This document shows positions 13,328 to 26,799 of a DNA stretch of 64,000 nucleotides, one piece after another. The translations under genes were made by a program, and so were the position numbers. The notes beneath the pieces were generated by a model. It searched no databases. It was given only the letters and a program-made list of their open reading frames with translations, and had not been told where the DNA came from. Source of the DNA: Ridgeia piscesae (Eukaryota > Annelida > Polychaeta > Sabellida > Siboglinidae); the NCBI GenBank assembly GCA_025642075.2, contig JAODUO010000478.1:1-64000 (forward strand). Direction: 5' to 3'. Positions within the stretch are counted from its first letter, which is position 1; every line of letters begins with the position of its first letter.

Positions 13328-15050
13328 GATCTTTCGCTCTGGCTCATACCGCTAGCCACAGACTCAGACCTAGCATTCACCGAGCTCACGTTGCTACGAT
13401 GATTGCGCATGCGCGCGCATTGGACACTGGGAAAATGGCATGCCGAGAATAGGTCAAACCGAATAGAAACGAATAGGGCGTGCAAGTCTCGCGCGCAAGT
13501 CTCGCGCGCGAAAACGATGCTGGGGGCAGTTGGGGGCAGGAGGTCCATATTATACTCCATAGGACTTTGTTTTGTTCTGGTCGTAATAAACGGACTGTCC
13601 CGAAATAGCGTATTTCAGTTACATTGTCCGAAGGATTATTACAAGCAGAAGCAGTGGAACATTTTGTCGGTGACAATGATCACGGAAATCATGAATTTTA
13701 ATCGATTATTATGGTGGTTGCCATGGCAATAGCGGCAAGTACTTGTGTTTGGCGATCTTGACTAATAATGAAGAGTGCCAGTTTTCGCGCAGTACAACCT
13801 GTTTGGGCCAAACATATACATGTGTTATGATTATGTGCATTTAGACAACTTGTCAGATATAAGTGCTTATCGAAACCACAACGTATAGCAATGTAAAACG
13901 CAAATCCCGTAAAAAACACATACAGCCTAGCATCGTGTCGATTATCTGCACTACGTAAATCGCTATGTGTCTATGATAGTGTGGTAAACTCAATATTAAA
14001 TCGGACATTTAAGATAAGAAACGTATAACACAAGATATTTATGAACTGATTTTCCTACTATTCTTCAGTCGGAAGCTACAACTGTCATCCATCGTTAGAA
14101 TATTATTCTTGTGTCCAGTCCCCAATTAGTCTCGCTTAGTCCCCAATAAGCTCCAGTCGCGCGGAGTCACGCCATGTATCGTGACCCACTTGCAGGCCCT
14201 ATTTGATTTGCTTCCGTTGTATTGGGAAAATAAACATGGAACAACACAAATAGTTACCGAAATAAATTTGCAATTCGAAACGTTTCGATTATCACGAGAA
14301 TCGCTAAGGATGTAGTTACTCGAGTAAATCCTCTCCAAACCGCGATTGTCTCGGATAGCGGCTTTGAATATTGACCTTGTTTCTCTACGACAAGAAGGGT
14401 CACGTGAGCAAGTTATCTTAGATGTTCGATTGGTACTCGGGTTACTCGAGTTACTCGCGTAGTTCAATCGAAGTCGGCCTAAGAGTTTGCCTTTGCAACG
14501 AAATACACCTAGATATCAGCATCGCGATGGGCGCACGGAGTAGTCGATCTTTGTTGTGAGGGGTGTCTAGGTAGCCGTCGAGCTTGGTTTGCCGTTTATT
14601 TTGAAAGCCCGCCTGTCGTAGCCCGCTAGATTGTAGCGCGGAACCACGAGCAGACGGGCTCATGACACAGTTAACTTTCCCATTGGCCACCATGTTAGCG
14701 TTTTGTAGGATTATAAGGAAACTAGACGCAGGAAAATTCTAAAAATTATTGCCTGTTGTTATCATCATCTCAATGACATGCTGGTCAAGTGTAGTCAAAT
14801 TCCAATATTTCGTTCTCTCGTAAAGTGCCGCTATGTATGACACCCGTCACTATTTACAAATGAATGCAGGCAGTAATACAACAGAGGTGTCAACAAGCCA
14901 AATTACTGCCAGGTACCCATCCGCTTAATAAAATCAGCTAATAATTCACCATTTCACTGTCAACAGCTTCCACAATCACACCTGGAAATCAGACTGCTCA
15001 AATGCACTTATGTCACAGCAGGTGAATGTTGAAAAAAATCTAAATAAAAA
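13328..15050. other. Unassigned stretch with a short GC-rich patch
   Basis: At about 13410-13515 there is a CpG-rich patch with repeated TCTCGCGCGCAAG. Short frames at 13386-13919 and 14126-14693 show no domain. Some of this may be the upstream end of the adjacent transposon, but I could not find matching terminal inverted repeats. Confidence 0.4.
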
Positions 15051-15059
15051 AATATATGG

Positions 15060-17245
15060 GACTATGTGTCATCGGTAACCAAACAGGAAGTCTAACTGTG
15101 TCATGAGCCCAGACACTGATAAGCAGACCGGATGTTACGGTTGGCGCGTATAGTGTTACAAGAACTTGAATGTATTTTGGTGCAAGCTCGTACTAGGCAA
15201 AACACAAGTACTAGTAATTGACACTGGACACGCCAGCGAACCGGAAGCCAGTGCAACTTAATCAGTACCGGAGTAATATGCTGGTGTTTTCGCTGCCTTG
15301 CGATCAGTCTCGCTGCTGAATTTTGCACCTTCTGCAATGTGGTCATGAGTGCCGCCGTAATGCCATACAACATCGCGTTGCCGTATTCCAGCCGCGTTAT
15401 AACTAGGACATAGACAAGTGTCTTACACGCTTCGGTAGTAAGACAATGTCTTATCGTTGAGATTGCATAAAGATGGTAGTACGCAGACGCACGACACCTG
15501 TGACGACATTGTCAATTCACAGTCGATCATAATCCCGAGGTTTTGCATGGTCGGTGATGGCACAGTGTTACATACGCATATCATTCACTAACACACGAGA
15601 CGTCTTGCAGATAATTGCTTCGGTCTTGCATTCGTTCTGCAGGAGATTTTGGTCTGACATCCACTGTCTCGCTTCTTCAATGCATCGTTCGACGCGACAG
15701 ACTGTATCGGCAGTTTCTCCACCCCACACGAGTTCACTCAGGTCAACATACAGTTGGGCGTCATCTGCATAAACATGGTATAGAAGTTGATGCTTTCTGA
15801 AGGTAGCACCCAATGGCAGCGTGTAGATGGAGAAGAGGACTGGGCCCAACACAGATCCTTATGGGATGCCTGATTCGATCAGCGTTCTGTGCGAGTTGTG
15901 ACTGCCAATGTGCACTGTGTGAGTCCGGTTCGATATGTACGATTCCAGCCATTTCGATGCAGGACCTATGCTGCGCATCTGGCCGATTAACAATGAGTGG
16001 TCAACTGGGTAAAACGCAGCGCTCATGTCCAGCAGCACTGTTAGCACACCTCTCTTTCTGTCGGCGGAATTAAGGTGGTCGTTCTGGATACGTGCAAACG
16101 CTGTCTCGGTGCTGTGATGTTGACAGTATGCACTTTTGAAAAATGTCCTATAAATCGTTGTTGTCTGGCGAAGTTGTACTGGTACGTGAAGCTCCAGCAA
16201 CTTTGATGAAACAAAAGACAAATTTGATATTGGCCGGTAATTGTTCATCAAGTCTGGATCCAGGTTTGGTTTCTTTACTAGAGATGTGATCACAGTTTGA
16301 ATATGGCTGGCACGGTGCGAGACTCGAGAGACATGTTGATGACTGTAGCTAATGTCGGCGCAAGAATGTCAATGTTAGCTTTCACGAGTGAGGTGGGAAG
16401 TGGATCAAGCACGCTTGTTTGTGTTGGACACTTCGTTACTAGTGAGATAACACCATCTGCGGTAATTCCAGAAAACGCGCTCACTGATCGAGCAGGACGG
16501 TTCACAATGCACATAGTCAGCGTTAACTGTTAGCACGCGTCTACTTGCTAGCTGGCTGCGAATGTCTAACACTTTCCTTGTGAAGTGCTCAAGAAAGTCA
16601 TCTGCGATTTGTGCAATACCTGACACAGAACACGGCAGTTTTGGAGCATTTTTGCTCTTCATCAGGACGTCCATCACTTTGAATAGTGCTTTGCTGTTAC
16701 GTGCACATTCTTCAATTGTTTTGCGTAGAACTTAGCTTTCACTGACTGCATTTATTGTGTGTAGATTCACGCTGGCCAGTGTAGATATCTCAATGAACTT
16801 GCAGCTTTGTCAATCTCCATTTCCGCTCCGCTTGCCTCAACTTTCGCTTAGCGTGTAACAGTTCTGTTATGTGCCACGGGGTGTTGGGCCGCACAATGAT
16901 TGGCCGTGTGACCAGTGGACCGTGGCGGTCTAACAGTTCTTTCAACCAAGTGTTGTCCTCTTCCGATAGGTCTGCATTGTTTTGACATGGGCTTGTTATC
17001 CAGTGTGATAGTTCTGATCGGAACTTTGTAGAGTCAGTTGCAGCATATTTCCAATATGAGACGTGCTTCTTCTTCCGATCTGGCTTTGGTGCTTGGAGAA
17101 GGCAGTGCACACCGCGATGATCGGTGAGCAGGGACACCACCACCACTGACGTCACAACACTTCCAGAGGATTGTGACGCCCAGTGCAGAGGATGGCCAAA
17201 TTTGAAGATATTATTTAAAATATGCTGTGCCTCTGTGCCCATCAA
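15060..17245 (-). mobile_element. CR1-like LINE, antisense, 5'-truncated and decayed (family B)
   Basis: Read on the minus strand in order. 17245-16790 holds the end of the endonuclease (LLTDHRGVHCLLQAPKP) and the linker (RPNTPWHITELLHAKRKLR, QAERKWR). 16677-16290 is the pre-RT segment. 16293-15859 is the first half of the RT (KPNLDPDLMNNYRPISNLSF, HHSTETAFARIQND, LLDMSAAFYPVDHSLL). 15852-15568 has LGPVLFSIYTLPLG and HVYADDAQLYVDL with the YADD catalytic box, then the thumb. 15373-15101 is the conserved end (LQKVQNSAARLIARQRKHQH, ITPVLIKLHWLPVRWRV). At least four frame breaks or stops separate these pieces, so it is a dead copy. Confidence 0.92.
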
Positions 17246-17249
17246 ATCA

Positions 17250-17636
17250 TGGTCACATATCCTGTAAATGGTCAGAACATTGTTTAGGCCCCTATACTAT
17301 AGTTACAAGATGTAATGTATGATAACATCTCATATTGCTTGCACTGTGCTCTGGGCCCCAAGCGTCAAGTGTGTGTGGTATGCTTGCAGGGCCCGACATT
17401 AACACTGACCCCGGTGACCCGACGTCTTAATTAAAGCTGTCGGCCAGTTCGGGCCACCAGTTTAAAAATTCTAATCATTCTAATGGCCCGACTGGCAAGT
17501 GGTTTCAGTCCGACGGCATGACCACCGTCGACGTCTCCGTAACCTGACCATTCACAGAAAAGTGGGACGACATTAGTTTATTTATTAACGAATACGAATA
17601 TATAATTTATTTTTATTTTCAGACAAGACGTCGTCC
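17250..17636. other. Unassigned stretch
   Basis: About 30 bp (ATGGTCACATATCCTGTAAATGG) recurs near 53415-53440, so part of this is dispersed repeat. Nothing else recognisable. Confidence 0.35.
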
Positions 17637-17700
17637 ATATATATATATATACATACAATACAATACAATACAATACAATAAAAGAAATGAAAAGTACAAT
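17637..17700. repeat. (TA)n and (ATACA)n microsatellite
   Basis: A short TA run passes into about six ATACA units. It lies beside the 3' end of the antisense LINE at 17800-19700 and may be the element's simple-repeat tail. Confidence 0.85.
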
Positions 17701-17799
17701 ACATATAATACAATCAAAGAAATTATGTGATCGACGTAAAAAAATGATGGATAAATATATCAGGAAATTAATTAAATAAGTTGTAAAAATAAAAAAAAA

Positions 17800-19700
17800 A
17801 ACATTTGATTAAAAATACAATACAAATGTCATGTGTATAATAGCGACCTCCAGTATGTGTACATACAGCACTTATAATGAATATCAGTATGTAGGTAATT
17901 AATAAAAAGAAGATTATCCGACTGATGAAGACGACATAAAAGACTAAATATGGATGAACGAATGCGTTCATTAAAAAATGTAATGCAGTTGGTGGCAAAC
18001 ATAAAGCTTGCACTGCATCTTGAGGGTAAGTTGAGTAAAATTCTGAGGCTATTATTGTATGCAACGGTAATGCTTTTGAGGCTATATTTTTTGAATTTGC
18101 ACCAAAGACTAGAAGTATACATAGGAGCACAGTATGCTTGAAATAAATTAATTTTGGTGGAAATATTACAAAGAATTTTTTTTCGAGCTTATACATTAGC
18201 TTGTGCTTAAAGTGCAGTGTCGTCATCATCAGTTAGGTTATTGTTGATTATATGACCAAGATATTTACATTTCGTAGTATAAGGTAATGGATTATTATTA
18301 AGATGGATACAATGAAAAAATTTCATGTCCTCGGGCTTGTTGTCAATGACCATACAAAAGGACTTCTTGGCATTATACGTAAAATTAAACAATTCGCCAT
18401 ACTTGGCACAACAATCTGTAAGTTTTCTCTAACCCGGGCAACACTGGGAGAAAAAATACAGAGGTCATCAGCATACATCAAGTGGTTGATTCAGATGCCA
18501 GCATAAAGACAATCAATTTGTAATTTGTTTAGATTAAGACTTTGAAAAGATGGGGGGAAAGGATTCCACCGTGTTAACACCATTTGAAATAGTAAAAAAG
18601 CTAGAAAATCTCTGATACCATCTGATGGGAAATTGTTGGGTACTATACCAGTGGTATAGAATGCATACATTACAAGCTGGACAGCCACGATAAATTAATT
18701 TACCAAATAGCTTGCTGTGGTTTACTTTGTCGAAGGCTTTGGAGGCATCCAACATAGTAACATACATAGAAGACCCAAGAGCAATATAGTTTCGAAAAAG
18801 TTCTTTTAACAGAAATATGAACGTCTCAGTAGAGTGATGTTTTTAAATCCAAATTTATTGTCACATGTAATGAGAAATGGGGTAGCCCTGGATAATATTA
18901 ATGATTCAAATAGTTTGCTAGCAACTGTAGCAAGGGCAATGGGTCTATAGTTAAGGGCAATGGGTCTATAGTTAAAAAACATGTATTAACAAACTACTAT
19001 AAAACAGAGACATAAATATATTCATTAAATTTTTCGTTAGCATACTTAAAATGTTCATTGCTGATATGGTCGTAGCCGGAGGCTTTACCAACAGGCATAG
19101 CAATTATGAATTTTTGTAGTTCTTTAAATTCAACCACAATATTGGCGCTAATTTGAATATTGCTACAATACATATCAATCTTATGAATGTGAACAGTACA
19201 CTCGGGTACATAATTAATCAGTGATTGAATGAAGTGAATGAAGCCACATATTTCTGACATTTTCAGCGCCACAGGTATCTTCAACATTCCTGGGGTTGGG
19301 TAACCTGGCATTATTTGCTTGTTTGATGCCCTTCCAAAAGTTTTTTAAAATCATGACTGCTCAGATTGGAAGCAAGTCGCTTAGCTTTAAGAGATTCAGC
19401 ATTTTTTCACAATGTCTTTTGTTGCGTTTAAACTGGGCTCGTTTAATTTTCATTAAGTCATACAAAGGACCATGTCTCGGACTCCCAGCAGACCGCCAGA
19501 TGAGAAAAAGTTTCTCTGGCAGCGTGATGAGAGTTTCTGACCAGGTCGTTCCAACCAGGAACATTGAATTTTCTGGATGTGTTATGCGTTTTAGTAGGGA
19601 TGACATCGGAAGCATCCATAAGAGAATTTATGATATGATTATAAAATTTGCACAAGAGCAGCTGATGGGCTTCATCATTCATGGCAGTTAGGATTGGTAC
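17800..19700 (-). mobile_element. Antisense LINE relic (family C)
   Basis: Minus-strand order: 19690-19361 has KFNVPGWNDLVRNSHHAAR and GSPRHGPLYDLMKIKRAQFK, the linker typical of a group of LINEs before RT. 19311-18997 has MPVGKASGYDHISNEHFKYA (RT start). 18767-18534 has MLDASKAFDKVNHSKLFGKL, the first catalytic Asp region. Near 18490-18440 is MYADDLCIFSPS, the ADD box. 18392-18207 has KKSFCMVI and CKYLGHIINN (thumb). 18122-17829 is the end (SITVAYNNSLRILLNLPSRC). The pieces lie in different frames. A 22 bp tandem duplication (GGGCAATGGGTCTATAGTTA) sits near 18935-18975. Clade not assigned. Confidence 0.88.
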
Positions 19701-22300
19701 AACTTAGAGCAGCATGTGGTACAACAATGCCGGATAAAAGAGAACCAGATTTGGTGTAATATTTGAGAAGGTCAATGAATTACGTTCGTTTTCTTACATT
19801 TTATTTATAACTTATTATAAAACTTTATCTAAAATGTTGTCTTGCGTATACGAAGACGTCTACGCACTGTGAAACTGATACTTTGTAAACACCCGCGTGA
19901 TTGGCGAATCATTCATTATTCACCCAATCAGTGATCATGTTACACGTTGCTGTTGGCTATGAATGGTCGATGATTATCGTTGTTGTCAGCATGATAAAAC
20001 GCTAGTGCGCATTCTGTAATGTAAACACATTTAGGCAATTTGTTATACTGTCAGATGTTTGTTAGTGTTGCAAAAGAATATTCCCGCAGCGGTGGATTTT
20101 GTAGTACAATCTTGGAAGAAAGAGGGCAAGTGTGTTGGACAGCGTTCACACTGTCACCTGGGCTGTTGTCGGCGCTCAAATGCTATCATGATACAGTGTA
20201 TCACATACATCTGATTCTGCAGTAACAACTTTAGCGTTGAGTCTCAGGCATTTCCAAAAACTGCTTTTCACGTGCTGGCAACAGACAGCTGTAGTTTCAC
20301 TGCCAAGCCGCGCCCAGGTATACATGTCAAAACATAGTCAAAAAGACGTCGTAATTAATTTGTCTTCACTTTGCTTTAGTCTCAGTGCAATTATGCAAAA
20401 CAAAATATTAATTGTGTCAGTTGTTATATTAGTCATGAAAAAGTGTTTTTATAATGTCCAACTCCAAGCTCATAATTAAAATGGCCTATAATAATAAAGG
20501 CTATAATAAATTATATTGTAATTGTATGTTTTCATTTTACATAATTTTTTTCAAATTTTAACAGACTATCACATGTAGAACTTTACTATTTAAAAGTAAA
20601 ACAGACACCACACTGACAGAAGACTGACTGTTGTCATTGAGGTAGATATTTAATTTATCGTAATATGTAATATTCTATAAATAAATATGATAAAGTTGTG
20701 TAGTGCAAATGAGTCCTTAGATTTTACAATAGCAGACTGACACCACAATTACAAAACAATTTCATGTTGAATTCTCTCATTTTATTGTCGCATTCTGAAA
20801 AATGTTGTAAACACATGCAATGTAAGAACTTTGGAAAGTTTTCAAGATGTCACTCCTGTTGAAACTTGGTCTTCTAAAGCGACGGGCTCCTCGGCAGCAG
20901 CATATTTTGTTTACAATATTCGTGCCTGTAACTTTTTGGGTGGGCCAGTAACTTTTCAAAGCTTCATACCCATCCCCCCGGCAAGTGGAATGAATGGATA
21001 CAAAAGTTTAATGTTAAGGCTTGCCAAAGCAACATTATCAGGATGACCGTATTGAGGATTAGTTACTTTGAAACAGGAAATTTTAATAGAGTTTGAATAT
21101 AATTATAAGTTTGTTTACTATGAGAGTGATTACTCAAATGAGCAGATGAATGATGTTCAAGATATGCAAAACAAACTTATTTCCAGCTGTAATGAGCTCA
21201 AATGATTAGCTAATATTTAAAGATTTAATTGTCAAAGTAAATATTTAATTTCCAAGAAAAAAGGTTACAAGTGGGAGGTTATTGCACTGAATTATCAGAT
21301 CACAGAGGAGGATGCAACTTTCAAATTCATTTTTTGTAATTCCAGTTCAGTCTGAAATCTTCATGCAGTAGTCTAGCACTGTGTACTGCAGGAAAATTAG
21401 GCTTCTTCAGTAGTATCATCATAGTTAAATGAAACATTGCAAATTAATGTTCAGCCAGCTTAGATCATAAACAGTGCAAATTCAGCATTAGAAAGTAACG
21501 GTGGATGGGGCTCATCACGACTGTGGTCAATAGCCGGGGATGGGAACTGTTTGTATTTTTCCCACTGTTAAAGGGAGTGTTGTGTCGTAGATTGTTTATT
21601 TACTTAAACCATAATGTTCTTAACACAATGTACATTATTATTGTATTGCCTACCAAGTTATTTGTGTTAGTATTCCCATAACAATAACTTGGAAGATGTG
21701 ACCAGGGGAGCGTGCTCAAATAGTAAACAATGCATCCAGTTTCAAAAACCTACTAGATTTACCCAGGTTAACAAAACACAGCAAATTTCATTACAAATGA
21801 CTATGCTGGCTAAGTCAGGGTATGGGAAGAGACACCCACTTTAAAGATGAGATTGCTTACATGGCAGTAATTGTAGAGATAATAAAAGCTTACTGGGTGT
21901 CACCATCTGTTCCATTCACACCACAGAACAATGAACTCTTGTCAGGTTCTATCCTTTTTTGTGCTGTATCAGACAGTAGGGTAATAGTATAGCTGATGAC
22001 ATTGACTGAGACAACATTGTGACAGGCAGGTGTGGGCATGTCACCCATCCAGTGATATCTTTTTCTACCCATCCAAAATGGCGGATGGATTGGTGTCTGC
22101 ATTAGGTTATGGAAGTGGAAGGATCTACTATAGGGAATGTACATACAACACGCAACTGAGTTTAAAGGTGCCAGTTAAGTACACTGTCCTGTTTCTTGTG
22201 TCATTTTTCATGGCAGATTATTTGACTGGCTTGGTTCAAGATTATCAGAGTGGTTGGTGCTAGTCAAGTCAAACTTAGCATCACTTGGCAAACAATATTA
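19700..22300. other. Unassigned intergenic stretch
   Basis: Read on both strands; no domain, supported exon chain or element found. Short ORFs at 20040-20479, 20777-21046 and 21890-22263 have no recognisable content. Confidence 0.4.
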
Positions 22301-22308
22301 CTGTCTTG

Positions 22309-22468
22309 GTGATGTCACTGATCTCTCTGGAATTCCACTAACTACCAACACATTTACTCTATATAAACTTACTGTTGTAGACATTGCGTGATGTCACTGA
22401 TCTAACTGGAATTCCACTAACTACCAACACATTTACTCTATATAAACTTACTGTTGTAAACATTGCGT
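22309..22468. repeat. Tandem duplication, 2 x about 79 bp
   Basis: The segment from GTGATGTCACTGATCT through CTGTTGTAGACATTGC is repeated immediately with about three substitutions. High identity indicates a recent duplication. Confidence 0.9.
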
Positions 22469-22689
22469 GTGAGAACATTGCCAGTTGAGATGTGTTTTAT
22501 CACCTGAAATAAACTACAAACACACATTTTCAAGGCATAACTGAGATGACTGATGTTGGAATTTAAATTTATTTGCTCTTTTTTATACCTGTCCACTGAT
22601 ATTTCTACCCGTCCACAATAGGTTTTGCCCATCCAAATAAAGGGTAAAGCTCTCATATCTTTCTTGTATTGGTTAATGTATCAGTTGTG

Positions 22690-22762
22690 GGTGTGTGCGG
22701 TAGTGTAGTGGTTAGCACATCCACTTGACATGCACCCCAAGTTGAACCAGGCAGGAATTATA
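22690..22762 (+). repeat. tRNA-derived SINE head fragment
   Basis: GGTAGTGTAGTGGTTAGCAC matches a tRNA A box, and a degenerate B box (GTTGAACCAGG) follows about 40 bases on. The body is missing. It is not a folding tRNA gene. Confidence 0.55.
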
Positions 22763-22794
22763 TTTGGTTAAATAACGTGGCTCTCATCATCACG

Positions 22795-23378
22795 GACTGT
22801 GTCCTTCGTGACTCGTCATCAGGGACTGCGTCCCTCGTCCCGCGTGACTTTCATCATCAGGGACTGTGTCCCTCGTGACTCTCATCATCAGGGACTGTGT
22901 CCCTCGTGGCTCTCATCATCTGGGACTGTGTCCCTCGTGGCTCTCATCATCTGGGACTGTGTCCCTCATGACTCATCATCAGGGACTGGGTCTCTCATGG
23001 CTCTTGTTATCAGGGACTGTGTCCCTCGTGACTTGCATCATCAGGGACTGTGTCCCTCGTGACTCTCATCATCAGGGTCTGTGTCCCTCGTGACTTGCAT
23101 CATCAGGGACTGTGTCCCTCGTGACTCATCATCAGGGACTGTGTCCCTCGTGACTTGCATCATCAGGGACTGTGTCCCTCGTGACTCTCATCATCAGGGA
23201 CTGTGTCCATCATGACTTGCATCATCAGGGACTGTGTCCCTCGTGACTTGCATCATCAGGGACTGTGTCCCTCGTGACTCATCATCAGGGACTGTGTCCA
23301 TCATGACTTGCATCATCAGGGACTGTGTCCCTTGTGAACCATCATCAGGGACTGTGTCCCTCATGACTCGCTATCACA
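22795..23378. repeat. Minisatellite, about 31 bp unit
   Basis: About 18 units of CATCATCAGGGACTGTGTCC plus CTCGTGACTTG/CT. Unit length varies slightly through loss of the TTGCAT or CTCATC piece. The 87-codon ORF across it is an artefact of the repeat. Confidence 0.95.
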
Positions 23379-23974
23379 TTAATATTGCTCCTGTCTAAAA
23401 AGAACCACTGACGACAATAAGTTCAGAGTGTTATCTCGGAAGTCTCACCTCAGATTAGATAGTATGGTATGGTTGTGATTGTGGTCTGTACTTGTTCCTG
23501 GAATGCTGGTAGAAGTTGAGACCTGTTGACATGTTGTAGGGGGTTGTTGTGGCCCCCACAACCCTGGGGTGATGACAGTGTGCCAAGGAGGAAGGTGACC
23601 CCATTGATACTCCTGGTACCCTACCTGAACCTGTTTCTGCAAGCTTCTGTTACCCTCTGTGGGAGGGATATTGATGACAGTTTAAAAATGTCTTCTTCAG
23701 TCCTTGCCTAACTTCTGAAGTAATCTGTTTGGTGATTTATCAAATTGGAACTGATATCTTGGTCTAGGGGTGAGTGCATGCATGTTTACATGCACACATG
23801 TTGACACACGCATGCACAGTATTTGTAAAATTGGGTTCATAGAACCTGTGAACTTTTGAGAGTTTGCTTAGACTGCACACGCCTTGTACCTAAATCTTCA
23901 TTTTACTGTTGATGGATTGCTGAATATACTACTTTTAGTTAAGGAATGCAAATGAGGTAGACTGAAGCTAGTGT
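23379..23974. other. Unassigned stretch
   Basis: No gene or element recognised. Confidence 0.35.
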
Positions 23975-24875
23975 TTTTCCTACTTCTCAAGTGGTGTCTT
24001 CCAGTTATAGCTACTTCCCGTTATAGCTACTTTTCTATTTCTCCTTTTCACAATGTAACAATATAAGGGAACATTGACTATTTGGTGTCTTCCCGTTATA
24101 TCTACTTTTTGTTCCTGTTATAGCTACTAATTAAGTTTGACAGTTGAACTAGTCCCATTATAGCTATTTTTTTATTTCTCCATTTCACAATATAGCAAGA
24201 TAAGGGAGCATTAACTATTTCAACTCCATCCAGCTGATGTCCATGAGGGATGGACGGCTTTGATGTGTGTCTCACTGAGGAATTTCCGCAACTGATAACA
24301 TTTAACGAGTACATTGTGGAGACATGGCTTGGTGATGATTCAAAGAATGTCTACACAGAAACTGACAAATGAACAAACAACCATGTTGAGGGATGGAATT
24401 CCAAGTTTGCAAAAGTAGTGAGGAAACACCATCCCAACATCTTCCAGTTCAGGTAGCTCAACATGATGCTGCCGTCACACCATCATATAACAAGAATAAT
24501 TGATGACTCATTATTTTTTGATAATTGCAATTTTATACTCTGTACAATTAATGTAGTTGTCTTGATAAAAAAATCTGTTTTGCACAAATGTTTTATGTTA
24601 TATTTTCCATTTCAAATAACTGACAGTTACATATCATTCTTATGACTTCTAAAATGTGTCCTTCATTAATACATTTCATGTAGAAATCTTACAGTAATCT
24701 AAAATAGTTAATGCTCCCTCTTGCTGTCCCCTCCTGAATTGTGTAATTAAATAATTAGCTATAACGGGATTAGTTCGCCTTCCAAACTTAACGAGTAACT
24801 ATAATGGGAAAAATCTAGCTGTAATGGGATGTAGCTATAACGGGAAGTTGCTATAGTGGACCTGTACACCACATT
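23975..24875. mobile_element. TIR DNA transposon with MULE-like transposase remnant
   Basis: The left end (about 23990-24213) and the right end (about 24690-24870, reversed) share CTTCCCGTTATAGCTAC, TTAAGTTTG, GAACTAGTCCCATTATAGCT and GGGAGCATTAACTATTT. The left arm is internally duplicated (about 24000-24085 and 24086-24213). Tandem copies of GTTATAGCTAC lie in both ends. Between the arms is a transposase scrap at 24292-24456. The short length and broken frame make it non-autonomous. Confidence 0.7.
24292..24456 (+). pseudogene. MULE-type transposase C-terminal fragment
   Basis: One frame reads LITFNEYIVETWLGDDS, KNVYTETDK, a TGA at 24370-24372, then TNNHVEGWNSKFAKVVRKHH and PNIFQF, ending in TAG at 24454-24456. 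The block (R)TNN-x-VEGWN followed by HPN is typical of the C-terminal end of MULE-domain transposases and their FLYWCH-containing relatives. The in-frame stop replaces the usual arginine before TNN. No catalytic residues remain. Confidence 0.7.
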
Positions 24876-24879
24876 ATAA

Positions 24880-26465
24880 CACTTGATCAGCTAATATTTA
24901 TTAAGTCTATTTAGGCCTACTATGTACACTGTATTGTAATCTGTATTAATTAATTTATTTTGTAAATATATATGAATTGTTTGTTGTGTAATGTCTACTT
25001 TGGCTGTATTGCAATGCTGGCATATCACGGTGTTGTGCAACTGGGAAAGTGAATATCTGTAAACAGAAAAGTAAGCATTTACGCAAGTCCGTGATTCATG
25101 TAAAACAGATTTATGGCCTATTTACATTGATGGCTGAACTAGATACAAACAGTTGATTGAAAAAACAACTTACTGAGCAAAGTAGACTGACCATTTGCCA
25201 GTTAGTGTCGGTGAAGAAATTATGGACACTAGTGAAATAATTGAACAGCCTGAACAAAAAACTTATGTCAATCATTTGACAAGGCAACATTTTACAATTA
25301 GTACCATAATAATTACCCTGACACTCTTTTCATCTCATGTACTTTAGACCAATCAAAGAAATCATTGCCCATTATGGTACAAACAGCGTTAGATTGTGTT
25401 ACTAAATAACAGGAGTCGAAACATAATTTGTTGCATAGCTTAACTGTTCAAGGTGGTGTGATTGCATTGGTGTTTGCATTTTCCATTTCAGTCTTCAAAA
25501 TGTACCTTCCTGTGTTTATCGATTGCAATAATGGTAACAATTCCCAAAACTACACACTGTGCACCCACTGCTTAGCCAATGGTGTTTTATTATTAGCTAA
25601 TGGCATCTGTTAACTGAAAAATCAACCTCACTGGAACATGATATAGATTTCACAAATTAAATCGGGTATATTTTACTGTGCATGACTGTATGTTTACAAT
25701 TCTGTACTGACAGTCTTTGCTTGCTGATCTGTGCTGCGGAATGATTGCCAGGTCAACATTGTCAGCTGGCGGCTTTGAGTTTCAGTGAAATCAGCTATAA
25801 GAGTCTGTTACAACGGCTCTGGCTGGGTGGGAAGGTGATTTCTGGTAGGAAGTCATGACTGGTGTAGCATAGAGCCTTATGGTACAGCATATGTCAGCGT
25901 CATGTGATCTCAGTTAACATTATTCTGTGTGACATAATATTCTATTGGTGTGTCCTCTGTTCTAGTTCACTGTTGAATCAGGTGAGAATGTGTCCTACGG
26001 AGGGAGCTGTAGCAAGTAAGTTTTTACAACCATTTGTGGTCTATGGTAGTAAAGGATTGACAGGTCAGTCAGTATATCTCTGCTGAAGGTGTGGCATTTG
26101 ATTTAATTTGATATTTTACCTACAAGATTTATTAGGTTACGAGAAGTTTGCAGATGTTGAAGCCACAAATACCAGCCTGCATACCGTAAACATATTTTAG
26201 AAGCTTTGTTTTAGTATGTGTTATAGGGTTTTACTGTTATGCAGTATATCTCACCATGGTTATGATCATCATAACAATTATATACCAAGGAACTGAGTAA
26301 CTCAATATAACAATTGTTTTTGTTTTAGCTATACTGTAATGCATTCTGAAAGTGAAAGTATTTGAAAAGTATTTCAACATAATTTGAAATACTTTCCGGT
26401 GCATTTGTACTTAAATACTTTTTGCATTTCAAAGTATTATTTGTATTACCCTAATTGTATTTTAA
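24880..26465. other. Unassigned intergenic stretch
   Basis: Neither strand shows a domain. The 61-codon ORF at 25428-25613 and the 60-codon ORF at 25904-26086 have no motif. Confidence 0.4.
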
Positions 26466-26799
26466 TACCTCAAGAGTATTTCTGTTTATTATACATTGTT
26501 TCTATTATATGTTCTACGAATACTGCCACTGCTTCATATGGCCATCTGTGAGTTCTGTTAACCTGAAGTTGACTAGACTGGTAAGGCACTAACTTAGGAT
26601 TCAGTCGTAAGTCTGACTTTGTCCTGTGGAGCCCACATTTCCGTTGTAACCATAATCCCTCTAATGATTCAATTGTCCTATTTGATAGCTCGGACATGTG
26701 ATGTTGTTTGCATAAAGCATCGTCTGAATGCATTGAATTACAAGCGTACAGCAGAGGTAACGATACACATAATTTCGCTGCTTGTGTAATTATATGTAG

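Noticed and set aside
13386..13676. Possible gene in the CpG-rich patch upstream of the THAP-DDE relic
   Set aside because: ORFs on both strands lack motifs and appear to follow base composition.
22690..22762. tRNA gene
   Set aside because: An A-box-like and a poor B-box-like word occur but no cloverleaf can be formed; it is a SINE head fragment.
22799..23093. Two overlapping + strand ORFs with repeated RDCVPRDSHHQGLCPS
   Set aside because: Product of the 31 bp minisatellite; no sign of selection and the frame changes with unit length.
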